Source: a virus. From it: DNA of 64,000 nt. The position numbers and the translations under genes are program-made. Where the stretch lies: positions 1 through 64,000 of IMG/VR virus record IMGVR_UViG_3300017917_004441; one strand, written 5' to 3'. Under the pieces are notes generated by a model that did not search any database, was not told the origin of the DNA, and saw only the letters and a program-made list of their open reading frames with translations. This document shows, one piece after another, positions 33,592 to 43,237 of this stretch (its first letter is position 1; each line of letters opens with the position of its first letter).

Positions 33592-36500
33592 ATGAGTCAA
33601 TTAGGTATTATAATCAGTAGCGATAACTTCAGCGGACAAACAGGTAGTGTTTTATATAAAAACACCCAAAACCAAGTAATTAGTTTGGGTGATCAAACTT
33701 TACCTTTTGTTTACTCACCTGCCGACGGTGAAGTTCAAGGGTTTTATTTTATATACTTTTCTGCCTCAAGTGAAACATGTGTTGTATTGGTTGATTCACC
33801 TGATCCCACACCAACTCAGACACCAACACCGACAGTAACACCATCGCCAAGTCCTGATTCAGGAATAGTTTATGCTTACATCGGACCAGGTTCCGTTGTG
33901 ATAGATTATGTGGTTGTGTTGGAAAAGGTTGTACCTGGTGACGTATCGTTCGGTTTATCACAACAATTATTTTTTGAACCGAATACAAGTGAATTTATTG
34001 TCACCAACTTTGATTTATTGTCAGGTGCAACTTCTGGTACAACACAAGAAACTTTATCTGAAAAAGATTTCAATCTTATAAAAAGGAATACAAACTTTAC
34101 CTTCTTTGATAAAAACCCAAGTGGTATTATTTTACAAGCCACTCCAATTTTTGCATCAGCAACTCCAACTGTAACACCAAGTCCTACACCTACTCTGACC
34201 CCAACTATTTCAGAGACTCCGACACAGACTCCAACACCTACTATAACAGAGACTCCCACTGTTACTCCAACGGCTACTCTCACGGAGACACCAACCCCGA
34301 CAGCAACGCTTACGCCAACACCAACAATTACCGAAAGTTTAACTCCAACAGTAACTCCTACTGAAACTCCTACTCCTACTGTAACACCAAGCCCAACTCA
34401 GTCTGAAACTCCAACTCAAACACCTACGAATACACCTACTCAAACTCCGACTGAGACACCTACGCCAACTATTTCAGAAACTCCAACACTTACTCCGACA
34501 CCAACAATTTCTGAAACTCCTACTCAGACTCCAACTGAAACTCCTACTAATACACCCACGACAACCCCTACTCCTACTGAATGGTGTATTTTTGAAGATT
34601 GTTATCAATCTTTGATAGTTACATTCACAGCAGAAACTTCAATCGGTGGATATTACTGTACTCCAACTGGACCTGAATATTACTCTACAATTATAAGTGA
34701 AGCAACATATCCGGCAACACAAACATTGACCGCAGAATTTTGTTTTTCAGGTGGAACTTGGAGCGAGCTCTCAGGTAGTTCTATTACATCTTTAACTTAT
34801 AGTGGTAGTTGTTGTAATATAACTCCAACACCTACACCGACTATTTCAGAAACACCAACTCAGACACCTACACCATCGGTGACTGAGACACCTACGCAGA
34901 CCCCTACTCCAACAATTTCAGAAACTCCTACACAAACTCCGACACCGACTATTACTGAAACACCAACAGTTACGCCAACGGCAACATTGACTGAAACTCC
35001 AACACCAACGTCAACTTTGACTCCAACTGTTACCCCGACACAAACTTTGACACCTACTCAAACTGAAACGCCAACCTTGACCCCTACGCCTACTATAACT
35101 GAATCACAAACTCCAACACCAACAATTTCTGAAACGCCAACTCAAACTCCAACACCTTCATCAACAGAAGGAGTTTTCTTGGCACAAGAATCATTGGAGG
35201 GTGGTATACATCCTTTGATTCTACAAGAAGATAACTTCAAGATTATTGTAGAGTTGCCAACTTCAACTCCGACGCCAACTATCACTACAACACCAACAGT
35301 TACACCAACAAATACAATTACGCCAACTACAACTGTAACACCAACATTTACACCCACAAGTACGATTACTCCGACCATCACACCAACAACAGCTCCTATT
35401 ACGTCAGGTCTTATTATAGAACTTGATGCATATAATAGTTCAAGTTATCCTGGTACTGGTACTACAGTTGTAAACTTACAATCACCGGGAACATATAACC
35501 ATACACTGACAAACGCACCTTACACCGAACTAAACACAATAAAATGTTTTGATTGTAATGGTGGTGTCAACACTTTTGTAAGAGTAAATGGTACTGGTCC
35601 TACCTTACCAACGTCGGGATATACCTACATTACTTGGGCGAGAGTAAGAACAAGTTCAGCCGATTATAGAACATTGTTTAGAACTGCACCGAATGACCAC
35701 CCAATATTAGTGGATGTTGCTACTGATAACTTAGGTTTTTATGATAATGATACACCAGCGTTCTTTGATTCGGGGTACGATGTAACCCCTGTTGAGGATG
35801 TTTGGGTACAGTACACCGTGGTCGGAGATAATGTAAGTAGTATATTTTACATAAATGGTACGCAAGTTGGAACAACCGCAAAAGGTGCGGGTGGAAATAG
35901 ACATGATTATTGGGGTTCAATTCCAGGTCAACCATTCGGTTATGTTGCAAACATGTATTACTACAATAGAAAGTTGTCGTTATCTGAAATCCAACAACAA
36001 TATACTTTCTTAGCACCGAGATTCATTGAACCATCACCAACTCCAACGACAACACCTACCTCAACAGTAACTCCGACTTTGACTACAACACCAACTCCGA
36101 CGTCAACTCCCGCAGTCCCTGTCACAAGTAATTTAATTTTATATTATGATCCAAGTAACCCATCAAGTTATTCGGGAAGTGGTACAGCCCTAAATGATTT
36201 GTCGGGAAATGGGTTAAACGGTTCCATGTCCAACATAACATTTACATCACCATACTTTTCATATAACGGAAGTTCTTCACAAGTCACAAGATTGGATAAC
36301 GTGCTATTAGAACCAGGTGCTGGTGATTGGACCATGGAGGTTTGGGTAAACCAAACAAATGCCACTGGTAGTCAGGTGATTTTAGGTAAATTTGACCCAG
36401 GTGGTGGGTCTCAAGATGTCTCTTACGCCATTCGTGTTATTGGGGGAAATGTTAGAGCTGACTTTGGGAATGGATCAACAGCAATGAGTACTGCAAACTA

Positions 36501-36786
36501 TTTGATCACAACTGGTACTTCTTATCAATTAGTATATGTGTTCAATAACGTTGCAAATAATAATGTAATCACATATGTAAATGGGATACAAGTTGCCACA
36601 ACGACACACAGTTTTGCCAGTATATTGAACACCACAACAGCACTTTACTTGGGTAGTTACAATGGTGGAGAATATTCACAATGGTTCAATGGTAAAATTG
36701 GAATCACAAGACTTTATAACGCAGCACTGACTTCATCCCAAGTCTTACAAAACTATAATGCCAATAAATCCAAATATGGATTATAA
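33592..36786 (+). CDS. Giant Thr-Pro-rich adhesin with two LamG/ConA-like domains
   Basis: The protein has 1064 residues. Long mucin-like linkers occupy about residues 187-330, 410-525, 555-603 and 810-842, with frequent ISETPTQTPTP units. Two concanavalin-A/LamG-like domains stand at about 603-808 (SGLIIELDAYNSSSYPGTGT ... FYINGTQVGTT) and 843-1064 (SNLILYYDPSNPSSYSGSGT ... TYVNGIQVATT). Such domains bind carbohydrates or cell-surface glycoproteins. The two copies are clearly paralogous, indicating internal duplication. The gene is directly downstream of the 1282-residue adhesin and upstream of the C1q-like fibre. High Thr content offers many O-glycosylation sites. Confidence 0.8.
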   Translation: MSQLGIIISSDNFSGQTGSVLYKNTQNQVISLGDQTLPFVYSPADGEVQGFYFIYFSASSETCVVLVDSPDPTPTQTPTPTVTPSPSPDSGIVYAYIGPGSVVIDYVVVLEKVVPGDVSFGLSQQLFFEPNTSEFIVTNFDLLSGATSGTTQETLSEKDFNLIKRNTNFTFFDKNPSGIILQATPIFASATPTVTPSPTPTLTPTISETPTQTPTPTITETPTVTPTATLTETPTPTATLTPTPTITESLTPTVTPTETPTPTVTPSPTQSETPTQTPTNTPTQTPTETPTPTISETPTLTPTPTISETPTQTPTETPTNTPTTTPTPTEWCIFEDCYQSLIVTFTAETSIGGYYCTPTGPEYYSTIISEATYPATQTLTAEFCFSGGTWSELSGSSITSLTYSGSCCNITPTPTPTISETPTQTPTPSVTETPTQTPTPTISETPTQTPTPTITETPTVTPTATLTETPTPTSTLTPTVTPTQTLTPTQTETPTLTPTPTITESQTPTPTISETPTQTPTPSSTEGVFLAQESLEGGIHPLILQEDNFKIIVELPTSTPTPTITTTPTVTPTNTITPTTTVTPTFTPTSTITPTITPTTAPITSGLIIELDAYNSSSYPGTGTTVVNLQSPGTYNHTLTNAPYTELNTIKCFDCNGGVNTFVRVNGTGPTLPTSGYTYITWARVRTSSADYRTLFRTAPNDHPILVDVATDNLGFYDNDTPAFFDSGYDVTPVEDVWVQYTVVGDNVSSIFYINGTQVGTTAKGAGGNRHDYWGSIPGQPFGYVANMYYYNRKLSLSEIQQQYTFLAPRFIEPSPTPTTTPTSTVTPTLTTTPTPTSTPAVPVTSNLILYYDPSNPSSYSGSGTALNDLSGNGLNGSMSNITFTSPYFSYNGSSSQVTRLDNVLLEPGAGDWTMEVWVNQTNATGSQVILGKFDPGGGSQDVSYAIRVIGGNVRADFGNGSTAMSTANYLITTGTSYQLVYVFNNVANNNVITYVNGIQVATTTHSFASILNTTTALYLGSYNGGEYSQWFNGKIGITRLYNAALTSSQVLQNYNANKSKYGL

Positions 36787-36792
36787 ACAACA

Positions 36793-36800
36793 TATTTATA
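36793..36800 (+). promoter_or_regulatory. TATTTATA box before the gene at 36808
   Basis: Exact octamer, 7 nt before the ATG at 36808, 6 nt after the stop of the LamG adhesin. Confidence 0.55.
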
Positions 36801-36807
36801 AAATAAA

Positions 36808-37395
36808 ATGCCAAATTTACCCATATCCCAATTACCAAATATTTCAGGTTCAACTTTAGGTTATCTTGGACCTGACGGAGAGTTTGCCGTTGCACAGGAC
36901 GGTGTAACTTACAAGGCTAAATTATCACAAATTCACCCATCAGGATTTTGGGGTAGTTTTGTTTCGTTAGAAAACCAGTATGTTACAAGCACAACTACGG
37001 CCTACTCTATGACAGCAGATACACAAACCTCAGGTAACGGTGTAATTGTTTCTGCGGATACAAGATTTGTAGTTGAATATGCTGGAACTTATAATGTACA
37101 GTTCTCGAGTCAAATTGAATCAACAGGTGGTGGTAATGCACAAACTATGGATATTTGGTTGGCAATAAATGGTGACAATGTACCATATAGTAATACCCAA
37201 GTTGTTGGTAATTCAAATAACGGAAGGAGTGTTGCTGCTTGGAATTTTGTAGAACCGATGAATGCTGGTGACTATTTTGAAATAAAATTCAGAGTAAGTG
37301 ATATACGTTTAGGTTTTGCATACGACGCAGGTCCTTTTATTAACCCACCGAGACCCGACATACCTTCGGTGATTGTCACAGTAACACAGGTCTAA
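36808..37395 (+). CDS. Short C1q-like fibre, collagen-free relative of the 798-residue fibre
   Basis: The protein has 195 residues. Residues 5-36 (ISQLPNISGST ... VTYKAKLSQI) parallel the head of the collagen-like protein at 542 (ISQLPIYSGST ... TTYKVLTTDI). The remaining ~150 residues look like a C1q/TNF-type jelly-roll (FVVEYAGTYNVQFSSQI, NAGDYFEIKFRVSD), a form seen in marine phage virion proteins. So the two fibres share an attachment head but only one carries the 206-triplet rod. It closes the adhesin cluster and precedes a terminator. Confidence 0.7.
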   Translation: MPNLPISQLPNISGSTLGYLGPDGEFAVAQDGVTYKAKLSQIHPSGFWGSFVSLENQYVTSTTTAYSMTADTQTSGNGVIVSADTRFVVEYAGTYNVQFSSQIESTGGGNAQTMDIWLAINGDNVPYSNTQVVGNSNNGRSVAAWNFVEPMNAGDYFEIKFRVSDIRLGFAYDAGPFINPPRPDIPSVIVTVTQV

Positions 37396-37463
37396 ACAAA
37401 TATTTTGTATCTTGTTTTTTTTCGACTTCAATAAATTTACTAAAATATAGAAAATGTAATTCT

Positions 37464-37490
37464 AACCCTCCACTTTTACAGAGGGTTTTT
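37464..37490 (+). terminator. Rho-independent terminator after the fibre cluster
   Basis: A 7-bp stem (AACCCTC 37464-37470 with GAGGGTT 37481-37487), a 10-nt loop and a following T-rich stretch (TTTT, then ATTTT) form an intrinsic terminator 70 nt after the stop at 37395. It isolates the glycosyltransferase cassette that starts at 37514. Confidence 0.8.
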
Positions 37491-37513
37491 TATTTTAGTA
37501 AAAAACTGTTTTT

Positions 37514-38761
37514 ATGAAGATATTTGTGCAAATTGCATCTTATAGGGATCCACAACTTATCCCAACAATCAAGAACATGTTGGAAAATGCAAAAAGACCA
37601 AAAAATTTGAGAATTGGTATTGCAAGACAATTCCACCCTGAAGATAAATTTGACGATCTATCAGAATTTGAAAATGACAACAGATTCAGAATCTTAAACA
37701 TTCCATATCAAGAGGCTGAAGGCGTATGTTGGGCAAGAAACTTAGTTCAACAACTTTATCAGGGTGAGGAATATACACTACAGATTGATTCTCACATGAG
37801 ATTTGCACCCAATTGGGATGACGAAATGATTAAGATGATCAAACAACTTCAGAAGAAAGGACATGCTAAACCATTGTTGACAGGATACGTATCATCATTT
37901 GATCCCGATAACGACCCACAGGGTAGAGTTCAGGAACCTTGGAGAATGGTTTTTGATAGATTTATTCCCGAAGGTGCGGTGTTTTTCCTACCTGAAACTA
38001 TACCTGGTTGGAGAGATATGAAACAACCTGTACCCGCGAGATTCTATTCAGCTCACTACGCTTTTACATTAGGACAGTTCTCAACAGAAGTTCAACACAA
38101 TCCTGAATACTATTTCCACGGTGAAGAAATTTCTATTTCAGCAAGAGCTTACACATGGGGATATGATTTATTTCACCCACATAAGGTTTTGATTTGGCAC
38201 GAATACACTAGAAAAGGTAGAACCAAACAATGGGATGATGATAAAAAGTGGGTTGATAGAAATAACAAATCACACTTGATGAACAGAAAGTTGTTTGGTA
38301 TGGATGGTTTAGAACAAGAAGGACATGATGGACTTTATGGATTTGGACCTGAAAGAACTCTACGTGACTATGAAAAGTATGCAGGTCTGTTGTTTGAAAA
38401 AAGGGCGGTACAACAATATACCTTAGATAAGAACTATCCACCTAACCCTTACAATTACGAGAGCGAAGAAGAATGGAAAAAGAATTTTGCTTCAGTATTC
38501 AAACATTGTATTGATATCAATTACAGTTCCGTACCTGAAAAGGATTACGAGTTTTGGGTTGTTGCATTCCACGGACCTAACGATGAAACATTGTTCAGAA
38601 AGGATGCGGACAAGAATGAAATCCAACGTATCATGAACGATCCAGATGGGTATGGTAAAGTTTGGAGAGAATTCCAAACAGAATCTAAACCAACTTATTG
38701 GGTTGTATGGCCATACTCAACATCTAAGGGATGGTGTGAGAGAATTACAGGAAACTTATAA
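37514..38761 (+). CDS. GlcNAc-transferase-like (GT60/PF11397) protein
   Basis: The protein has 415 residues. The start (MKIFVQIASYRDPQLIPTIK) and EGVCWARNLVQQLYQGEEY with QIDSHMRF (DxD-like DSH) match the GlcNAc transferase family first described for Dictyostelium Skp1, which adds GlcNAc to hydroxyproline or other protein residues. The central YYFHGEEISISARAYTWGYD and the C-terminal half are consistent. These enzymes transfer directly to protein hydroxyls, so the Ser/Thr-rich fibre proteins next door are candidate acceptors (inference). It starts 24 nt after the terminator, so its promoter must lie in or beyond that stretch. Confidence 0.75.
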   Translation: MKIFVQIASYRDPQLIPTIKNMLENAKRPKNLRIGIARQFHPEDKFDDLSEFENDNRFRILNIPYQEAEGVCWARNLVQQLYQGEEYTLQIDSHMRFAPNWDDEMIKMIKQLQKKGHAKPLLTGYVSSFDPDNDPQGRVQEPWRMVFDRFIPEGAVFFLPETIPGWRDMKQPVPARFYSAHYAFTLGQFSTEVQHNPEYYFHGEEISISARAYTWGYDLFHPHKVLIWHEYTRKGRTKQWDDDKKWVDRNNKSHLMNRKLFGMDGLEQEGHDGLYGFGPERTLRDYEKYAGLLFEKRAVQQYTLDKNYPPNPYNYESEEEWKKNFASVFKHCIDINYSSVPEKDYEFWVVAFHGPNDETLFRKDADKNEIQRIMNDPDGYGKVWREFQTESKPTYWVVWPYSTSKGWCERITGNL

Positions 38762-38763
38762 AA

Positions 38764-39474
38764 ATGGTTACATTTGATGGTAAAAAAATTGCGGACATTG
38801 GTTATTTTATCAATTTGGATGAAAGAACCGATAGACGTGAAAAGTTAGAATCACAACTTACTAAATTTAACATTCAGGGTGTAGAAAGGGTCTCAGCAAA
38901 TAAAACTACCGATTCAGGACCAACAAACTGTAAAAGAAGTCACTTTGACTTGTTACAGAAATTAGTTGATTCAGAACATGAGACCTTATTGGTTTTGGAG
39001 GATGATTGTTTGTTTTTGGATTTTCTATTGGAAGAATCTGATGAAATTTTTGATAACATCAACAAAACTCAATGGGATCTATTTTGGTTGGGTTGTAGAA
39101 ACAGAAGAACTCCCTTACTGAAAGAAAATAATTGTTATACGGTTTCTTCAGTTTCCCACGCACAGTCTTATTTGATCAAAAAAGATTTTGCTAAACACAT
39201 CTTGGAAAGATATCCAATATACCCCCACGATAATCATAACAACGTTCCGATTGATGAATTGTTGACTCTGTGTGTTTATGGATACGATGTTGTTGCCAAT
39301 CCAAATAGTGTGAATTTTTACAATTTAGATCAACCTTTGGATGTTCTACCAACACATTACACCGCACTTTGTTATGAGAAGTCTCTAACGACCCAATACT
39401 CCTCATATAGTAATCTTTGGCATTACGAAACCCATTGGGAGGAGTATATAATCAAATCGTTCCCTAAGTGGTAA
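38764..39474 (+). CDS. GT25-family glycosyltransferase
   Basis: The protein has 236 residues. IGYFINLDERTDRREKLESQ and LLVLEDDCLFL are the two hallmarks of GT25 (LPS/collagen beta-galactosyltransferase family): the N-terminal INLDxRxDR strand and the EDD metal-binding motif. AQSYLIKKDFAKHIL and PIDELLTLC follow in the expected order. In animals the GT25 family includes collagen galactosyltransferases (COLGALT); in bacteria, LPS enzymes. Two bases separate it from 37514, and three from 39478. Confidence 0.85.
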   Translation: MVTFDGKKIADIGYFINLDERTDRREKLESQLTKFNIQGVERVSANKTTDSGPTNCKRSHFDLLQKLVDSEHETLLVLEDDCLFLDFLLEESDEIFDNINKTQWDLFWLGCRNRRTPLLKENNCYTVSSVSHAQSYLIKKDFAKHILERYPIYPHDNHNNVPIDELLTLCVYGYDVVANPNSVNFYNLDQPLDVLPTHYTALCYEKSLTTQYSSYSNLWHYETHWEEYIIKSFPKW

Positions 39475-39477
39475 AGT

Positions 39478-40215
39478 ATGAAATTAGTTAGTGTTACTTG
39501 GTCTTATGGAGATGAATCTAATGTGAAGGATACTATCCTTTATAAAAGTTTTATCAAACACAATGATGAGAGTGATTTTGTGAATATTCACTTCAACAGA
39601 TCAAAATATGCGGAATTGGAAAGTGAATTTCAATCTAAATTCGGATATCAATATGAGTTTCTATTGTATAGAATCTTTTTATTATCAGATTGGGTAAAAT
39701 TGATAGATGATGATGTTCTGATTTTTTCTGATACCACTGATGTTGTTTGTCTTGGTAAGTTGAGTGACATTGAATTTAATGGCGGTATTGTTTTCTCAGC
39801 CGAGAGACATCAATATCCAAATGACATTTCAAGTTGGGGACCAGTCAATCGTTACCCACAGGAGAATTTGGATAAGTCTAACTTCCTAAATGCGGGTCTT
39901 CAGATCTCTGAAAAAGGTTTATATTTGGAACTTCTAAGGTCTGTCATTGAGAACGTATTTCCTTTGGAATACAAAACATTTGGTGGTGATCAAGGTGTTT
40001 ATATCTACTATCTTATCAATGAAATTTCACCAAAAATTACTTTAGATATAGACCGTAAAGTGTTTGTTAGTACTTATCTAACAAGCCCTGATTGGTATAG
40101 AGTAGAGAATGAGAAATTATTATATAATCCCACAAACTCACACCCACTTTTTGTTCATGATAATGGTTGGAATTATGGAAGTCCTAAAATAATTGAGAGA
40201 TATAGATTGATATGA
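39478..40215 (+). CDS. PLOD-type (collagen) glycosyltransferase-like protein
   Basis: The protein has 245 residues. The motif order matches the GT domain of lysyl hydroxylases: VKLIDDDVLIFSD (metal-binding acidic cluster), GGIVFSAERHQYP (equivalent of FSAE-CWPE), KSNFLNAGLQIS, GGDQGVYIYYLINE, ITLDIDRKVF and HPLFVHDNG (equivalent of VVHGNG). In animals this domain adds glucose or galactose to hydroxylysine on collagen. The phage lacks an obvious lysyl hydroxylase in this window, so the acceptor would have to differ. It overlaps the next transferase by 4 nt. Confidence 0.75.
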   Translation: MKLVSVTWSYGDESNVKDTILYKSFIKHNDESDFVNIHFNRSKYAELESEFQSKFGYQYEFLLYRIFLLSDWVKLIDDDVLIFSDTTDVVCLGKLSDIEFNGGIVFSAERHQYPNDISSWGPVNRYPQENLDKSNFLNAGLQISEKGLYLELLRSVIENVFPLEYKTFGGDQGVYIYYLINEISPKITLDIDRKVFVSTYLTSPDWYRVENEKLLYNPTNSHPLFVHDNGWNYGSPKIIERYRLI

Positions 40216-40943
40216 AAAATGCTATAATTTCCACCTATTATTGTCTTGGTTGTCAAGAACCCTCAAAGGATGAATGTAGATCACGATTTGCATATGATGT
40301 TGATGATAACGACTTCTATTTGAACTTCAGTAATGATTTCAATCCGTTTGATTTTTCCAACATATCTAATGTTGGTGTGAGTAAACGGAAGGATCTTGTA
40401 TTCGGTAAGATATTCCGATTGAAAACTTTTATGGAAGAAAATATCTTGGGTAAGTACGATAATATTCTTCACATAGACTATTCAGATACGAAGTTTGCAA
40501 GGAGTAGTACGGAGTTGTTTGAGGACTTTATCAAGACAGGTAAAGATATTGTTATATCAACCGAAAAAAACTGTTGGCCATATCTTCACGCAGTATCAAA
40601 CTGGTTTGGCACTGAATTACCTCAGAAAGAATTTTTCTATGTAAATTCAGGAGCCGTTATATCCAAGACAGAAAAGTTTTACGAAATAATAAAAGAACTT
40701 GAATGGATATGTTTGAATTCTAACATAGACTTTTGGGACGACCAAGGTGTTTGGCAATATTACAACATAAAAGAAAATAACCTCAGTAAGGACCTCAACT
40801 CAGAATATTTCTTTTCAACCGCTGAGTTGGATGAGACTTACTATAAATTTGAAGACGGAGTTATCACTACAAAGTTCGGTACTCAACCTTACTTGATTCA
40901 TGATAATTCAAGTTTTTCACTAAACCTAATAAGAAAAATTTAA
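40212..40943 (+). CDS. Second PLOD-type glycosyltransferase-like protein
   Basis: The protein has 243 residues. It shares with 39478 the sequence of motifs: ILHIDYSDTKFA, IVISTEKNCWPYLHA (the CWP of the lysyl hydroxylase GT domain), FFYVNSGAVISKTEKF, DFWDDQGVWQYYN and QPYLIHDNSS. It is more divergent than 39478 but in the same order. The overlap with 39478 (ATGA) shows coupling. Function is again inferred from domain class: transfer of hexose to a protein or glycan. Confidence 0.7.
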   Translation: MKNAIISTYYCLGCQEPSKDECRSRFAYDVDDNDFYLNFSNDFNPFDFSNISNVGVSKRKDLVFGKIFRLKTFMEENILGKYDNILHIDYSDTKFARSSTELFEDFIKTGKDIVISTEKNCWPYLHAVSNWFGTELPQKEFFYVNSGAVISKTEKFYEIIKELEWICLNSNIDFWDDQGVWQYYNIKENNLSKDLNSEYFFSTAELDETYYKFEDGVITTKFGTQPYLIHDNSSFSLNLIRKI

Positions 40944-40944
40944 G

Positions 40945-41553
40945 ATGAGTGTTTCGGGACATTTTGTTTATAAGGGATTGACTATCATGCAACATCCCAA
41001 CGTAGAGAAAGCTTTTGAGGAGCTTTTGATTGATCTAAAACCAACAAAAGTGTTGGAAATCGGTACTTCATCAGGAGGACTTACCCTGATGATTAGAGAC
41101 ATTTTGGATAGAGTTGGTCTATCAGAAACTCGTTTGGTTACCTATGACGTGTATGAACCACAATATCTGAGATATCATGTAAATGATGGTGCAAATATTG
41201 AAATCAAAGTAGAAAACGTATTCAATCACCAATATTCTGACTTGGAGAACGGTCAAGAAATAATTGATTTCATTACTTCAGAGGGAACAACTTTGGTTTT
41301 GTGTGATGGTGGAAGTAAGAAAAACGAATTCAGAATCTTGTCCAACTTCTTGAAAGTCGGTGATGTAATTATGGCTCACGACTATTCTCCTAACGAACCA
41401 TATTTTAGAGAGTTTGTTCATGACACTATTTGGAGTTGGTTGGAAATCCAAGACAGTGATATTGAAGCACCCTGTCAACTCAATAATTTGGAAGGATACT
41501 TTGAAGAAACGTTTAAGAATGTCGTATGGGCATGTAGAAAAAAAATGAAATAA
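40945..41553 (+). CDS. SAM-dependent methyltransferase-like (CmcI/TylF group)
   Basis: The protein has 202 residues. KVLEIGTSSGGLTLMIRDIL is the glycine-rich motif I of a class I methyltransferase, followed by TRLVTYDVYEP (acidic residue after strand 2) and TTLVLCDGGSKKNEF with GDVIMAHDYS. The pattern resembles the cephalosporin hydroxylase/CmcI-type group of methyltransferases. Substrate unknown; O-methylation of sugars or fibres is plausible in this cassette. It is separated by one base from both neighbours. Confidence 0.7.
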   Translation: MSVSGHFVYKGLTIMQHPNVEKAFEELLIDLKPTKVLEIGTSSGGLTLMIRDILDRVGLSETRLVTYDVYEPQYLRYHVNDGANIEIKVENVFNHQYSDLENGQEIIDFITSEGTTLVLCDGGSKKNEFRILSNFLKVGDVIMAHDYSPNEPYFREFVHDTIWSWLEIQDSDIEAPCQLNNLEGYFEETFKNVVWACRKKMK

Positions 41554-41554
41554 A

Positions 41555-43225
41555 ATGAAAGTTACTTTTGTTACAGGTCTTTGGAATATAAAACGTGATA
41601 CCTTAGGTGAAGGTTGGTCAAGGTCATTTGAACATTATTTACAGAAGTTTGAACAACTGTTACAGGCGGATGTGAACTTAATAATTTTCGGTGAAAGTGA
41701 TTTAGAAGAATTCGTTTGGAATCGTCGCAGCCGAGAGAACACTCAATTTATCGTAAGAGATCAAAGTTGGTTCAAATCGGAGTTTTATGACAAGATTCAA
41801 TCCATAAGGACTAACCCTGATTGGTACGGACAAGTAGGATGGTTATCCGAATCAACACAAGCAAAACTTGAGATGTATAATCCTTTGGTGATGTCCAAAG
41901 TGTACTTACTACATGATGCGAAGTTGATGGATCAATTCAATTCTGACTATATGTTTTGGATTGATGCTGGTCTAACTAACACGGTACACCCAGGTTATTT
42001 CACTCACGATAAAGTGCAGGAAAAATTACCAAAGTATTTTGAAAAATTATCTTTCATTTGTTTTCCTTATGAAGCCAACACTGAGATACACGGATTCAAC
42101 TTTGCCAAAATAAATCAACTTGCCGGGTCAAAAGTGGATATGGTGGCTCGTGGTGGGTTTTTCGGAGGTCCAAAACACGCAATATCAGATCTCAACAGTC
42201 TCTATTACAACCTTATGAGTTCTACTTTGAACTCAAATTTGATGGGAACCGAGGAATCTTTGTTTACGATCCTGTGTTACAAACACCCTGATCTAATCAA
42301 TTATTTTGAAATTGAATATAATGGTTTGGTCGGTAAGTTTTTTGAAGATTTGAAAAACGAGACCTTGGTGAAAAAATCAAAAGCGCCCGTACAACCCAAA
42401 AATACAAATTTGGATACCAATAACACGGCATTGTATGTAATAACCTTCAATAGTCCAAAACAATTTGAAACATTGATCACTTCAATGTTGGAGTATGATG
42501 ATGATTTTATCAACAAACCAAAGAAATTTTTGCTGGATAATTCATCAGATCTCTCAACTACTGAAAAATATAAAGAACTTTGTGATCAACATGGGTTTGA
42601 ACATATCAAAAAGGATAATTTGGGAATTTGTGGAGGTAGACAATGGATTGCCGAACATGCTGATGAAAATAACTTTGATTTTTATTGGTTCTTTGAAGAT
42701 GATATGTTCTTTTACCCTAAAGAAGGTTCTGTATGTAAAAACGGATTCAATAGATATGTGAAGGGATTATATAAAATTTCTATAGAAATTGCCAAGAATA
42801 ATAACTTTGATTTCTTGAAGTTGAATTATACCGAATTCTTTGGTGATAACGGTACACAATGGTCTTGGTACAACGTTCCACAATCATTCAGGGAAACAAG
42901 ATGGCCCGAAAAGAGTCAATTACCTGTACACGGACAAGATCCAAATGCTCCGAGAACTCTGTTCAAGAACATCAGAAGTTATAAAGGTGTACCATTTATA
43001 AGTGGTGAAATTTATTACTGTAACTGGCCTCAGGTGGTCACCAAAGAGGGAAATGTAAAAATGTTTCTTACTGAGAAGTGGGCGCATCCATTTGAACAGA
43101 CTTGGATGAGTTACATGTATCAAGAAACAGTTGCGGGTAACTTGAACCCTGGTATGTTACTTATGACACCAACAGAACACGATAGATTTGAATTTTATGA
43201 TGGTAAATTGAGAAAAGAATCCTAA
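41555..43225 (+). CDS. Bifunctional glycosyltransferase (HtrL/YibB-like plus GT2-like)
   Basis: The protein has 556 residues. The N-terminal half (1-280) resembles the HtrL/YibB family (VTFVTGLWNIKRDT ... FIVRDQSWF ... YMFWIDAGLTN). The C-terminal half (about 290-556) is GT-A like, with LYVITFNSPKQFETLI, GICGGRQWI and FYWFFEDDMFFYP, the acidic metal motif. The two domains could build two successive linkages. It is the last gene of the plus-strand glycosyltransferase cassette; the next gene at 43252 has its own TATTTATA box. Confidence 0.7.
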   Translation: MKVTFVTGLWNIKRDTLGEGWSRSFEHYLQKFEQLLQADVNLIIFGESDLEEFVWNRRSRENTQFIVRDQSWFKSEFYDKIQSIRTNPDWYGQVGWLSESTQAKLEMYNPLVMSKVYLLHDAKLMDQFNSDYMFWIDAGLTNTVHPGYFTHDKVQEKLPKYFEKLSFICFPYEANTEIHGFNFAKINQLAGSKVDMVARGGFFGGPKHAISDLNSLYYNLMSSTLNSNLMGTEESLFTILCYKHPDLINYFEIEYNGLVGKFFEDLKNETLVKKSKAPVQPKNTNLDTNNTALYVITFNSPKQFETLITSMLEYDDDFINKPKKFLLDNSSDLSTTEKYKELCDQHGFEHIKKDNLGICGGRQWIAEHADENNFDFYWFFEDDMFFYPKEGSVCKNGFNRYVKGLYKISIEIAKNNNFDFLKLNYTEFFGDNGTQWSWYNVPQSFRETRWPEKSQLPVHGQDPNAPRTLFKNIRSYKGVPFISGEIYYCNWPQVVTKEGNVKMFLTEKWAHPFEQTWMSYMYQETVAGNLNPGMLLMTPTEHDRFEFYDGKLRKES

Positions 43226-43229
43226 CGGG

Positions 43230-43237
43230 TATTTATA
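43230..43237 (+). promoter_or_regulatory. TATTTATA box before the gene at 43252
   Basis: Exact octamer, 14 nt before the ATG at 43252, right after the stop of the glycosyltransferase. Confidence 0.6.

Noticed and set aside
37435-37455. CTAAAATATAG segment resembling part of the hairpin region at 27126-27136
   Set aside because: The two copies have opposite orientation relative to the genes; likely chance in AT-rich DNA.
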